DNA from: Diadophis punctatus similis
Taxonomy: Eukaryota; Chordata; Lepidosauria; Squamata; Dipsadidae
Reading direction: 5' to 3'
NCBI GenBank assembly: GCA_023053685.1
Contig: JALIGW010000021.1
Coordinates: 13,153,361-13,217,360 of the forward strand
DNA: 64,000 bases
The translations under genes and the position numbers were made by a program. Numbering within the stretch: position 1 is the stretch's first letter; each line of letters begins with the position of its first letter. Under the pieces are notes generated by a model. It searched no databases and had not been told where the DNA came from. It saw only the letters and a list, made by a program, of their open reading frames with translations. This document shows positions 44,800-55,217 of this stretch, piece by piece.

Positions 44800-47700
44800 C
44801 TCCTCCCTTCATTACTGGGAGAGACATCAAACCTATTGGATTTAAACATTTCCTATAATGGACGCCACCCAATGGTTTGGTCATCATGTCTGCTAAATTA
44901 TCCTCTGAAGAACAATGATGTAAACTTATTAATTTTTCTTTTACAGCTTCCCTGACATTACAATACTTAATGTCCACATGTTTACTTCTGTTCTTCACTC
45001 TGTCACCTGTTGCCATTTTTATACAAGCAGCATTATCTTCATAAACAGTTACAGCTTCATTTACATTTTCATTTAAATCTTGTAACAACTGTACATACCA
45101 AACTACTTCAGAACATAACTCAGACAATGCAATAAACTCTGCTTCAGCAGTTGAAATAGCAACCGTTGTTTGTTTTCTGGACTTCCAACCAATTAAAGCC
45201 CCTCCAAACATTATTACAATTCCAGAATTAGACTTTCTGGTTTTTACATCATTTGCATAATCACTATCAACATAACATTTCAATTTTAATTCTTCAGTGA
45301 CCTTTATTTGAAGACCCAAATTCACAGTTCCCTTCAAATACCTGAGAATTCTTTTCACACCCATCCAATGCAACTTTGTAGGTGTAGCAGTAAAGCGACT
45401 TAAGATGCTCACTGCACAAGCTATGTCTGGTCTGGACCACTGTGACAGATATAACAGACTCCCTATTGCAGAGTGATATATCTCCTGATCACAGGCTTCA
45501 CTTTTATCCTCACCCAAACTATTGTAAAAATCTGTGCTCATAGGTGTAGGAGCAATATTACAATCTTTCATGTTATACTTCTCTAATAATTGTTCAATTT
45601 TTCTCCTTTGACTGAGAATATAACCCTTTTCAGTTTTTTGTATCTCTACACCGAGATAATTCTTTATTTCTCCCAAATTCTTTAATTCAAATTTCTTTTC
45701 TAACTTATTAGCAAATTCTTTAACTTGTGATGCATCCTTTGCAATGAAACAAAGATCATCCACAAATGCTAATAGTAGACAATTCCCACCTTGTAACTTT
45801 CCAGTGTATATGCAACCATCAGCTTTGCAACTCTTGAACCCAAGACCTTTCAATGCAGTATCTAGACAGATATTCCAATTTCTGGCTGACTGCTTCAGCC
45901 CATAAATAGCCTTGTTCAATTTATACACCATGTTAGGCTTTTTATTTTCATACCCTGGCGCTTGAACCATATAAATTTCTTCCTCTAATTCAGCATTGAG
46001 GAATGCAGTGGTTATATCAAAATGCCAAATTCTATGCCTGTATGCTGATGCTAATGCCAGTGCTAGTCTTATGCTCTCACCTTTTACAGTTGGCGCGAAC
46101 ACCTCATCATAGTGCACATTCTTTAATTGAGAAAAACCTTGTGCCACCAACCTTGCCTTATACTGTACTTCATTATTGGGTAATACCTTTTTCTTATATA
46201 CCCACTTACATCCTACAGCCTTGGTACCCTGTGGCAAAGTCACAGATGTGAACACTTTATGATTTCCCATGGATTTCATCTCTTTATCCATGGCTTCCTT
46301 CCACTTTTCTTGTTCAACTTTTGCTAATGCCAATACTTCCTTATAGTTTCTTGGCTCATACCACACATTACACACTTTAACTTTACTGGCAGAATACCTG
46401 TCTGGCGGAACCCCTCTGTTCCTACGCTCTGACCTACGTGGCATTGCCTGTACTTGTGTTTCAAGCTTTTCTGGCTTCATATCTTGTTCAGACTCTCCTC
46501 CCTGAACATAGACACCTTCAGTAAATGATTCACCATCATTAAATGAGTTATTGTCACTAAGTGGATCACCGTCGCTAAGCGGATCACCGTCACTAAGTGA
46601 GACATTTTCAGAATTTGCATCAATTCTGTTCCAATTTTGTTCTGCAAAATTAGCAGACCTTGAAATCACTATCCTTTTACTTCCATCGCTAAAGCGATAC
46701 CCTTTTAAGCCTGGCTCATAGCCCACAAATCTGAGCTTTCTAGCCTTTTGTTGTCCCTTTCTTCTGATTGCCTTTGGAATATGTACCCATGCAGTACTTC
46801 CAAATATTTTTAAATGTGCTAGAGAAGGCTTTCTCCCATATAGCATTGCATATGGAGTATTATTGATGGATGAACTCCACAGCCTATTTACTAAATAATT
46901 GGCAGTCAGTATGGCTTCACCCCAATATGACCTGCTCATACCAGAATCCTCCAGTAATGAGTCTTTCATTGTTTGCAAAACACCATTCCTCCTTTCAGCC
47001 ACTCCGTTCTCTCCCGGTGTGTAAGGATTTGTGCGCCTGTGTCTTATTCCCAATTGTCTCAACCATTGTTGAAAATTTGTTGACATAAATTCAGAACCTC
47101 TGTCAGTTTGCAACTGACATACCTGTTGTTTGTACCTTCTCTCTACAAAGCTTAACCATTGCTTAAATTGCTGTAGCACCTCTGTTTTACTCTTAAGTAA
47201 GTAGCAAAACCCAAACCTGCTGTAGTCATCCACAATGACCAGCGCATACTTTGCTCCTCCCAAACTGGCTTGCATAGGCCCAATTAAATCAGCATGCACC
47301 AGTTCTAGAGCTCTTGTGGTTTGTCTTGTGCTAAACTTGCTCACTGGGAATGCTTTGGATTTCGATGCTTTGCATACTGCACAATCCAAATATGCCTTAC
47401 ATCCCTTCAAATCTAATCCTTCTGCAAATTCTTTCATTTGTTGAACAACCTTAAAATTAGCATGACCAAGTCGTCTGTGCAGAAGATGAACACATGAATT
47501 ATGTTCTGCTACATTTTTAAATAGCTGGGAACAATGTGGCACCTTTTGTCCCTGCAATACATAAAGATTATCCTCTTTTATGCCCTGTGCACAAACATTC
47601 CCATTTCTTTGGATGATACACTTCCCATTAACAAATGTGGTTTCATAACCTTGCTTGTCTAAACTAGACACACTTAACAAATTATGCTCCATTTCAGGTA

Positions 47701-48769
47701 CACATAACACATCAGTAAACCTGGATTCCAAATATGGAATTTGCACATCGCCTCTTCCAATGATTTTAGCCTTTTGACCATTGGCTAAGGCCACTTCTTC
47801 ACGTTTTCCTGGGAAAAATCTGGAAAATAAGTCAGAATTATTAACAATTGTTTGACTAGCCCCACTGTCAATCAACCATTTGTCTCTATTGTTATTATAA
47901 CAAACTTTTGCAACTGCAATCTGTCCTTGCAAATAATGTCTCTTGTCTTGCACATTTCTTCTCTGTGCACAGCTTTTCTGCAGATGATTGGTCTCTCCAC
48001 AAATGAAACACGCTTTTTTAACTTGCTTGAAGAATTGTTGCTGTGTAACTTGATCTCTCCTGCCTCTGCTTTCCTCTTGTCTGCAGACACCTCGGCTGTT
48101 GCTAGAGATAGGCAGCCTGTGGAAAATTTTGCTGGAGACTTGCTGTAAGTTTCCACTGTACTCCTTGTTGGGCCCCCGCCTGTGGAATTTTCCATCAGCA
48201 TGGCTGAAAAGCCTTTTCTCATATTCATTCAATAAACACGATTTCAAAGCCTCCAAATTCAAATCTGCTTCTGGCTTACTTTCAAAAATAGCTGATACAG
48301 TCTCCCAGCTTTGATCCAAACTATTTAACACTAATAAAACTTTCTGGGACTCTGGAAACTTTACTCCACGTTGCTCCAATTCTAGAAAATTAGACTGCAT
48401 TTTCATTAAATGATCTTCCATAGAATCTCCTGTCTGCATAATAGCTCTGAAAAGCTTTCTTGAAAGTTGGACCACATTACACGCAGAAACATTGACATGT
48501 ACTGCTTTCAATTTCTGCCATATTTCTTTTGCAGACTTTAATTCAGCTACATTTAAGAATTGATCATCCCCCAGACTTAAAAGAAGATAAGCCATAGCTT
48601 TGTCATAAGCCTTTTGATCTGCTGCTCCAAGCACTTGCGGGGGGTCTGCTACGATGTCCCATAATTCTTTTACTTTCAAAAAACATTCCATTTTTGCAGC
48701 CCAAATTAAATAATTTTTCTTCCCCAATTTAGGTATTGGACTGTCTTTAAATTCCATAGCAGCAGCCAT
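44783..48769 (-). CDS. Copia Gag-Pol polyprotein, 1328 aa, intact
   Basis: This is a single frame from the ATG 118 bases inside the 5' LTR to a TGA within the 3' LTR. Residues 1-190 are a Gag of the copia type (LGKKNYLIWAAKME at 15-28). A CCHC knuckle, CFICGETNHLQKSC, is at 254-267. The aspartic protease DSGA is at 301-304. The integrase has a zinc site (H431, H436, C463, C466) and catalytic D494, D556, E592 in DD35E spacing. In reverse transcriptase, the first Asp is D918 (HFDIT) and the catalytic box is FVDD (1002-1005), where most copia have YVDD. RNase H has D1168, E1209, D1245 and D1294. A short SDGDPL repeat is at 726-738, between integrase and reverse transcriptase. The length matches the family. 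Every key residue looked for is present, so it may be active or only recently silenced. Confidence 0.96.
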   Translation of the reverse strand: MAAAMEFKDSPIPKLGKKNYLIWAAKMECFLKVKELWDIVADPPQVLGAADQKAYDKAMAYLLLSLGDDQFLNVAELKSAKEIWQKLKAVHVNVSACNVVQLSRKLFRAIMQTGDSMEDHLMKMQSNFLELEQRGVKFPESQKVLLVLNSLDQSWETVSAIFESKPEADLNLEALKSCLLNEYEKRLFSHADGKFHRRGPNKEYSGNLQQVSSKIFHRLPISSNSRGVCRQEESRGRRDQVTQQQFFKQVKKACFICGETNHLQKSCAQRRNVQDKRHYLQGQIAVAKVCYNNNRDKWLIDSGASQTIVNNSDLFSRFFPGKREEVALANGQKAKIIGRGDVQIPYLESRFTDVLCVPEMEHNLLSVSSLDKQGYETTFVNGKCIIQRNGNVCAQGIKEDNLYVLQGQKVPHCSQLFKNVAEHNSCVHLLHRRLGHANFKVVQQMKEFAEGLDLKGCKAYLDCAVCKASKSKAFPVSKFSTRQTTRALELVHADLIGPMQASLGGAKYALVIVDDYSRFGFCYLLKSKTEVLQQFKQWLSFVERRYKQQVCQLQTDRGSEFMSTNFQQWLRQLGIRHRRTNPYTPGENGVAERRNGVLQTMKDSLLEDSGMSRSYWGEAILTANYLVNRLWSSSINNTPYAMLYGRKPSLAHLKIFGSTAWVHIPKAIRRKGQQKARKLRFVGYEPGLKGYRFSDGSKRIVISRSANFAEQNWNRIDANSENVSLSDGDPLSDGDPLSDNNSFNDGESFTEGVYVQGGESEQDMKPEKLETQVQAMPRRSERRNRGVPPDRYSASKVKVCNVWYEPRNYKEVLALAKVEQEKWKEAMDKEMKSMGNHKVFTSVTLPQGTKAVGCKWVYKKKVLPNNEVQYKARLVAQGFSQLKNVHYDEVFAPTVKGESIRLALALASAYRHRIWHFDITTAFLNAELEEEIYMVQAPGYENKKPNMVYKLNKAIYGLKQSARNWNICLDTALKGLGFKSCKADGCIYTGKLQGGNCLLLAFVDDLCFIAKDASQVKEFANKLEKKFELKNLGEIKNYLGVEIQKTEKGYILSQRRKIEQLLEKYNMKDCNIAPTPMSTDFYNSLGEDKSEACDQEIYHSAIGSLLYLSQWSRPDIACAVSILSRFTATPTKLHWMGVKRILRYLKGTVNLGLQIKVTEELKLKCYVDSDYANDVKTRKSNSGIVIMFGGALIGWKSRKQTTVAISTAEAEFIALSELCSEVVWYVQLLQDLNENVNEAVTVYEDNAACIKMATGDRVKNRSKHVDIKYCNVREAVKEKLISLHHCSSEDNLADMMTKPLGGVHYRKCLNPIGLMSLPVMKGGVLEYS
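44800..44810 (-). promoter_or_regulatory. Copia polypurine tract
   Basis: On the minus strand gaagggaggag lies directly before the 3' LTR TG, the expected site for plus-strand DNA priming. It also encodes the end of Gag-Pol. Confidence 0.88.
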
Positions 48770-48872
48770 CCTGCTTTATTTTTTCTTCTCTGCCTGTTCC
48801 TTTAACAACACAGACAGCTTCTTATCAGCTTTAAATTACAATGCAGTTTTAACTTTACTTCTTGAGCGATTC

Positions 48873-48886
48873 CTGGGCCCATAACC
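48873..48886 (-). promoter_or_regulatory. Copia primer-binding site, initiator-Met tRNA anticodon arm
   Basis: Directly after the 5' LTR the minus strand reads ggttatgggcccag. This is complementary to the anticodon stem-loop of initiator-Met tRNA (CTGGGCCCATAACC, containing the CAT anticodon), not to a tRNA 3' end. Drosophila copia uses the same site with a tRNA half as primer. Confidence 0.9.
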
Positions 48887-49152
48887 TGTCAGAGTTACGC
48901 AATAAATCAGAAGCTTCAAAAGATAACTGCATTTTGCTGATTCAAATAACTTCTTTATAAGTAGAATAAAACATTTACAATACCACACTTTGTTTCAGAT
49001 CACATGTTGAGATGTTTTCATACTGGAGTATAATGGTGGACAGAGTAAACCACGCCCTTCTTCTTGCTAAGTTTCTGGACATGCTCAATTAACACTTCAG
49101 CCGGATTGGCTGACTCAATCACATGGCTCTCCCAGTCATGAATATTCCAACA
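48887..49152 (-). repeat. Copia 5' LTR
   Basis: 266 bp, TG to CA. In element sense it has cttataaag (a TATA-like box) in its second half. About 96.6 percent identical to its partner. Confidence 0.95.
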
Positions 49153-49305
49153 TATATTGGAACAATATATTGTGTCTTATTTTATTTTATAACTCAATAC
49201 AAATGTTAAACGGAATAATATATTGGAATGACAATTTCTTCAGAAAGTCTTGGAAACATGGAAGCTTAGGCACACCCAAGTCTGTGTGGGTTGAAATACA
49301 ATTCA

Positions 49306-49705
49306 GGGAGTCCTCGATTTACAACAGTTCATATAGTGACCGTTCGAAGTTACAATGCCACTGGAAAAACGTGACTTAGGATCATTTTTCACACTTGCAA
49401 CCAATGCTGCATCCCCATGGTCACATGATCAAAATTCAGAGGCTTGGCAACTGGCATGGACTTATGACGGTTGCAGTGTCCCGGGGTCACGTGATCCCCT
49501 TTTGCGACCTTCTGACAACAAAGTCACTGGGGAAGTCAGATTCGCTTCACAACCATGTTGCTAACTTAACAACCGCAGCGATTCACTTAACAATGGTGGG
49601 CAAGAAGGGTTGTAAAATGGGGCAAAATTCACTTAACAACCGTCTCACTTAGCAAGGGAAACTTTGGGCTCCATTGTGGTCATAGGTCGAAGACTTCCCG
49701 TAATA
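49306..49705 (+). mobile_element. Tigger-like MITE
   Basis: Starts cagggagtcctcgatttaca and ends gtcataggtcgaagacttcc; near full length. Confidence 0.88.
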
Positions 49706-49754
49706 ACAAACCACTTCAAATTATGCATCGGGCACAATAAAGGATTAATGTAAT

Positions 49755-50154
49755 TATGGGTAGTCCTTGAGTTACGACCACAATGGAGCCCAACGTTTAT
49801 GTCGCTAAGTGAAACATTTGTGAAGTGAGTTGGCCCCGTTTGACAACTTTTCTTGCCCCGGTTGTTAAGTGACTCATTGTATTTGTTAAGTTAGTCACAC
49901 GGTTGTTGTGAATCCTGCTTCCCCCATTGACTTCGCTTGTTAGACGGTCGCGAAAGGGGATCATGTGACCCCGGGACACTGCAACCGTCAGAAGTACATG
50001 CCAGTTGCCAAGCATTCTGAATTTTTTGATCATGTGATTCCGGGGATGCTACAACAGTCGTAAGGGAAAAACGGTCCTAAGTTCGTATTTTCAGTGCTGT
50101 TGTAACTTTGAACTGTCACTAAATGAACTGTTGTAAGTTGAGGACTACCTGCAT
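49755..50154 (-). mobile_element. Tigger-like MITE
   Basis: Starts tgggtagtccttgagttacg and ends gttgtaagttgaggactacctg; full length, in the opposite orientation to its neighbour at 49306. Confidence 0.9.
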
Positions 50155-50232
50155 TATCCTACAAGTATTTAAAAAATGACCTCTCTGCTTACAGCTGATG
50201 AAATTCCATTTGCATTGCTGTTGCTTTAGTTT

Positions 50233-50476
50233 GAGTGGTGCGGTGGCCTAGAGGTGGAGCTCTCGCCTCACAATGCGGAGGCTGTGAGTTCGATCCTAGG
50301 TAGAGGCAGATATTTCTCTCTCTGGGCACAATGAGAATGTATCTCCTGAGCAAAACTCCGCATTGGCGACAGGAAGGGCATCCGGCCATTAAATGCTCTA
50401 CTAGCTCCATTCAGTTGCCCAGACTCCACCCCACAAGGGATTATGGGGTCATTAAAAGATGATGATGATGATGATG
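50233..50476 (+). mobile_element. Sauria-type SINE, full length
   Basis: gagtggtgcggtggcctaga, gagttcgatcctaggtag, ggaagggcatccggcc, ggattatggggtcatt and (GAT)n. Confidence 0.92.
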
Positions 50477-50741
50477 TTTCTTTAGCTTGTTGTCCATAGG
50501 CACAACACAATTGTATAATTGCATTTTCCAGAGTTCAACTACGTAGGGAGTCCTTAAGTCAGTTCTTGACTAGTAGTAGGAAGGTATGTAAAGAAACCAG
50601 AAGAAGTAGACCGTTTCTAATCCTCTAAGAGCATACTTATTATGCCTTAGGCCCCCTTTTTTTCATGATTTGATGCAAACTGTTAGGTTGCACAAGAGAA
50701 AAGCAGAGTAGAAGGAGATGTGGAAAAGCTTCCTTAAAAAA

Positions 50742-50746
50742 AAAAA

Positions 50747-50836
<90 letters not shown>
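50742..50836. repeat. (GA)n microsatellite
   Basis: About 47 GA units after an A11 run. Confidence 0.97.
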
Positions 50837-50838
<2 letters not shown>

Positions 50839-50987
50839 TACATGAGGTGGCTAGCTAGATTTGGGGAATTACTACGATCCCAAAAGAATTCAGGTGAGAA
50901 TCTGTCCTATTCTTCATCCTGAGAGATTTCAGTTTGATTTTTAAAAAAGCAGTTAGCAGCCAACAAGGGTAGAAAACTTCAGAGCTG

Positions 50988-51515
50988 AGTCCTCGGTGGT
51001 CTCTGAGCTTGGTGGTTTTTTTGAAGATGTTTCATTACGCAAATTAGGTAACATCATCACTAATGTCACTGATGCACTGATGATGTTCCCTAGTTGGCTC
51101 ATGAAACGTCTGCAAGAAAACAAGCAAGCTCAGAGAGCACCAAGGACCCCACAGTCTCCTCCTCCTCCTCCCCCTCCCCCTCCCTCCTCCTTCCTGCAAT
51201 TCACCCTGCCTTCTAGCACTGATAATGTTCCCTAGTTGGGTAATGAAAGGTCTGCAAGAAAACCACCAAGCTCAGAGAGTAACAAGGATCCTACAGTTCT
51301 CCTCCTCTCCTTCCTCCCACTCCTCCTCCTCTCCCTCCTCCTCCTCCTCCCCCTCCTCCCTGCAATCCTCCCTCCCTTCTAGCACTGATAATGTTCCCTA
51401 GTTGGGTAATGAAACGTCTGCAAGAAAACCACCAAGCTCAGAGAGTAACAAGGACTGCTGCCCCATTTCAACCCTGAGCTGCAAATCTTCTCTTCTGTTG
51501 GTACTTTCAGGTTTA
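50988..51515 (+). repeat. Hammerhead-like tandem array, type A, four cores
   Basis: One minus core (51023-51060) faces a plus core (51077-51112). Two more plus cores follow at 51219-51254 and 51385-51420 (spacings 142 and 166 bp). Each is followed by accaagctcagagag and a (CCT)n-rich spacer. The 51077 copy keeps CUGAUGA, GAAA and CGUC; the last two have CUGAUAA in place of CUGAUGA. Confidence 0.82.
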
Positions 51516-52189
51516 CCTGCAAGGCAGAGTCAAAACAAGTCCAGATGGTGGTTGCAACCGTGTGAACAAAGCCACACCTGTCTTTTACGTGGGCTGTTCT
51601 TGGAAAGCTTTGCTTTGTCCCACTTAAGTCAGCATGTAATGCAAAAACGATTGAGGACAATGAAACAAAGTTTAGGACAATCACAATCCTTTGTGATGCT
51701 AATATCTCTTTGGGGTTGTTGTTGTTCTTTTTGGCCTCCTGGGAGCAATTAAATTAGGGGTGGGGGCTTTCCTGCAGCTAGGTGAGCTTCTCTGAAGGTG
51801 ACCTCCCATTTGGAGTTGAAAGGGAACTGATTTGCAGCCACACTCAGGAGTTTGGTATAAAAAAAAACCCCTTTGTCTTTCGCCGCGCCCACTCCTTATC
51901 CCCGAAATCTAGCACTGTCTTCAATTAAATATTGGATTTTTGAAAACCGTAGCCCTTCTTCCTCGTTCGACATCAATGCAATAGGGCTGTTTCACCTGGC
52001 CCAGGAAGGTAGGGCCGTTCTGTTCTTAGCTTGATCAGATAACGCCTAAAATCACCAGGCTGGTCTTTGCGAAGCAAGTCCTGTTTCCATTGACGAACCT
52101 TCTGGTTTCTATTACTTTACCCTTTTGATTAGTTTTGCTCTGAAAAACGGCTTTGTTCTTTTGTTCTGGGGACATGGGAAAATGAAAAG
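51516..52189. other. Unannotated intronic sequence
   Basis: No recognisable gene or repeat. Confidence 0.45.
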
Positions 52190-52525
52190 AAGGACCGGGT
52201 TGGGAGGGGGGACACGAGAGCAGTCTTCCGATATCTCAGGGGCTGCCACAAAGAAGAAGGAGTCAAGCTAGTCTCCAAAGCACCTGAAGATAGGACAAGA
52301 AGCAACCGATGGAAACTAATCAAGGAGAGAAGCAACTTAGAACTAAGGAGGAATTTGCTGACAGTTAGAACAATCAATTCATGGAGAAACTTGCCTGCAG
52401 AAGTTGTGGATGCTCCATCACTGGGGGTTTTTAAGAAGATGTTGGACAACCATTTGTCTGAAGTGGTGTAGCATTTCCTGCCTGAGCAGAGGGTTGGTCT
52501 AGAAGACCTCCAAGGTCCCTTGTTC
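52190..52525 (+). mobile_element. CR1 LINE 3' fragment
   Basis: gatatctcaggggctgccac to ggtctagaagacctccaagg; the coding end is broken. Confidence 0.88.
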
Positions 52526-52671
52526 TCTGTACAAAAGTAAAAATTCACTTTCGAAGAATAAATTTGTTTTGTGGAACACTCTGCATAAAAGTGTTCTGTG
52601 CTTCCTTTCCCTTAAGGTTTTGGGGATATAATTTTTAAATAGCATAAGGAAAAGTCACTCTAATGGAGAAA

Positions 52672-53200
52672 TAGCATCCTAGTCAAATGGCTGTCCAGTC
52701 TTTTCTTAAATACCTCCAGTGATGGAACACCCACAACTTCTGGTGGCAAGTTGTTCCACTGGTTAATTGTTATCACTGTCAGCAAATTCCTCCTTAGTTC
52801 TAAGTTGCTTCTCTCCTTGTTTAGTTTCCACCCATTGCTTCTTGTCCTGCATTCTAGTGTTTGGAGAATAGCTTGACTCCCCCTTCTTTGTGGCAACCCC
52901 TGAGATATTGGAAGACTGCTATCATGTCACCCCTGGTCCTTCTTTTCATTAAACTAGACATACCCAGTTCCTGCAACCGTTCTTCATATGTTTCAGCCTC
53001 CAGTCCCCTAATCATCTTTGTTGCTCTTCTCTGCACTCTTTCGAGAGTCTCCACATACTATTTTCATTGTGGCGACCAAAACTGAATGCAGTATTCCAAG
53101 TGTGGCCTTACCAAAGCATTATAAAGTGGAGCTAAGGCTTCACGTAATCGTGATTCTATCCTTCTGTTGATGCAGCCTGTGTTGGCTTTTTTTGGCAATT
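52672..53200 (-). mobile_element. CR1 LINE 3' fragment
   Basis: On the minus strand it encodes [38 protein letters not shown] and LRRNLLTVITINQWNNLPPE, with one frame break near 52860. The extreme 3' end is missing. Confidence 0.9.
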
Positions 53201-53547
53201 TGTCCCCAGAACGAAGAATCCCTATCAGTGCTAAATGTGCTCATTACGATAATTGACATCTCTTCCACATTTCCATGTTTCTCTGAAGGTAGAAATCATA
53301 CCCATCCACAAAACCCCTTTCTTGAAACAAGAGTCGATCGCACAATCTTTCCCAGAAGTGGCTCTGTGGGCTGTAGACAATGCACAGGCGTGTTACGTGG
53401 GTCTGTTAAGCCAAGGTCCCCTGTTGTGCGTTTTTATCTGATTGTTTCATGGAGATCCCAAGATGAATATCTCAAGGTGGCATACTGAGTGCTCCCTCCT
53501 CCCATTCCCCCCTCCCCCCTGTAACAATGCTGTGAATTAAGTAGGGC
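53201..53547. other. Unannotated intronic sequence
   Basis: No recognisable gene or repeat. Confidence 0.4.
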
Positions 53548-54057
53548 GGAGAGAGAGACGGAGAGACGGAGAGAAAGAGAGAGAGACACACACACACACA
53601 AAGATAGAAAGACAGAGACAGAGAGACAGAGACAGACAGAGAGAGAGAGACAGAGAGAGAGAGACAGAGAGAGAGAGACAGAGAGACAGAGAGAGAGACA
53701 GAGAGAGAGAGAGAGACAGAAAAAGAGAGAGACACAGACAGAGACAGACACACACACACACACAAAGATAGAGAGACAGACAGACACACACACACAGAGA
53801 GAGACACACACAAAGATAGAAAGACAGAGACAGAGAGAGACAGAGATACAGAGACAGACAGAAAAAGAGAGAGACACAGACAGAGACAGAGAGAGAGACA
53901 CACACACAAAGATAGAAAGACAGAGACACAGAGAGACACAGAGAGAGAGACAGAGACAGAGAGACACAGAGAGAGAGAGAGAGATACAGAGAGAGACAGA
54001 AAAAGAGAGAGACACAGACAGAGACAGAGAGAGAGAGGCACACAGAGATAGAGAGAC

Positions 54058-54099
<42 letters not shown>

Positions 54100-54137
54100 G
54101 GAGAGACAGAGACGGGAGAGAGAGGGAGGGAGGGAGG

Positions 54138-54231
<94 letters not shown>
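53548..54231. repeat. (GA)/(GACA)/(CA) compound array, about 680 bp
   Basis: Blocks of agagacagacag, cacacacacaaagatagaaag and gaaaaagagagagacacagacagag (given in parts: gaaaaagagagag, acacagacagag) recur at roughly 100-130 bp spacing, then a 100-bp GA run. It shows higher-order structure rather than a pure dinucleotide. Confidence 0.95.
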
Positions 54232-54232
<1 letters not shown>

Positions 54233-54507
54233 TAGGTGGATTCTCTGGAGCTAGATGGCTTCATTTCTTCAACATACTTGTTTCCTGAAGTCCTAAGTCA
54301 AGTCCTGCTTGCGATCTTATTTCTAATACTTGGGTGTGGGTGAAGAAGGAACTTAATAACAGGTAAGCAAAGGCGAGCAGAAGAGGTCCATTATCTTTAC
54401 CTCTGTTTTTCTCTCTTTCATTCTTTCTTTCACCGAATGCAACAGATGGTTAACTGGGAATCCGGTTTGGTTGACATCACCGTTCAACTTCCAGTACCTT
54501 CCCAGTA

Positions 54508-54912
54508 CAGGTAGTCCTTGACGTACGACCACAATTGAGCCCCGAAGTTTCTGTTGTTAAGAGAGACATTTGTGAAGTGAGTTTTGCAACGTTGTACGAC
54601 TTTTCTCGCTACGGTCGTTCAGTGAGTCATTGCAGTCGTGAAGTTAGTGACAGGGCCGTTAAGTGAACCGGGCTTCCCCCCCATTGACTTTACTTGTTAG
54701 AAGGTCGCAAAAGGGGATCGCGTGACCTTGGGACACAGCAACGGTCATAAGTATGAATCAGTTCCCAAGCATCTGAATTTTGATCACAGGATCATGGGCA
54801 GGCTGCAAAAATTGCAACTGTGAAAAAGCAGTCGTAAGTCACTTTTTTCAGTGCCATCGTAACTTTGAACGGTCACTAAATGAAGTGTTGTAACTCAAGG
54901 ATTACATGTATT
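54508..54912 (-). mobile_element. Tigger-like MITE
   Basis: Starts tacaggtagtccttgacgta and ends taactcaaggattacatgta with TA on both sides. Confidence 0.9.
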
Positions 54913-54927
54913 GCCAAGAACCCCAGT

Positions 54928-55192
54928 AGGAAACTCCCAAAGATGTTTTCACCTGGACTTTCTTGGGGTTTTCCCCCCCCCTTGAAAATGTTTTGCTTCT
55001 CATTCAAGAAGTTTCTTCAATTCAGTTCTTCTTCAGGTTAGAACCGAAGAAGCTTTTTGGATGAGAAAGCGAAACGTTTTCAAGGAAAAGAAAACAAAAC
55101 AAAACAAGAAAATCCAGTTACTATTTTGGGAAAAAAAACACATTTGGGACAACCATGACTTGGATGATTGAGAATCTCCATAGATATTTAGG
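54928..55192. repeat. Inverted hammerhead-like pair, type B
   Basis: Facing cores: 54983-55019 (-), decayed, and 55044-55081 (+), with gaagaagctttttggatgag, aaagc, gaaacgtttt. Outer arms aactcccaaagatg and tttgggacaaccatgac. Confidence 0.75.
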
Positions 55193-55217
55193 AAACTCAC
55201 TGAACTCAGTTCAGTGA

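Larger units (their letters stand above)
44534..49152 (-). mobile_element. Complete Ty1/copia LTR retrotransposon, 4619 bp
   Basis: The element has two 266-bp LTRs with TG/CA ends, an exact 5-bp target duplication tatat (44529-44533 and 49153-49157), a primer-binding site next to the 5' LTR, a polypurine tract next to the 3' LTR, and one uninterrupted gag-pol frame. The order protease, integrase, reverse transcriptase, RNase H is that of Ty1/copia (Pseudoviridae). It lies antisense to DGKD within an intron. Intact copia-type elements are uncommon in amniotes. No stop or frameshift is visible. Confidence 0.96.
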
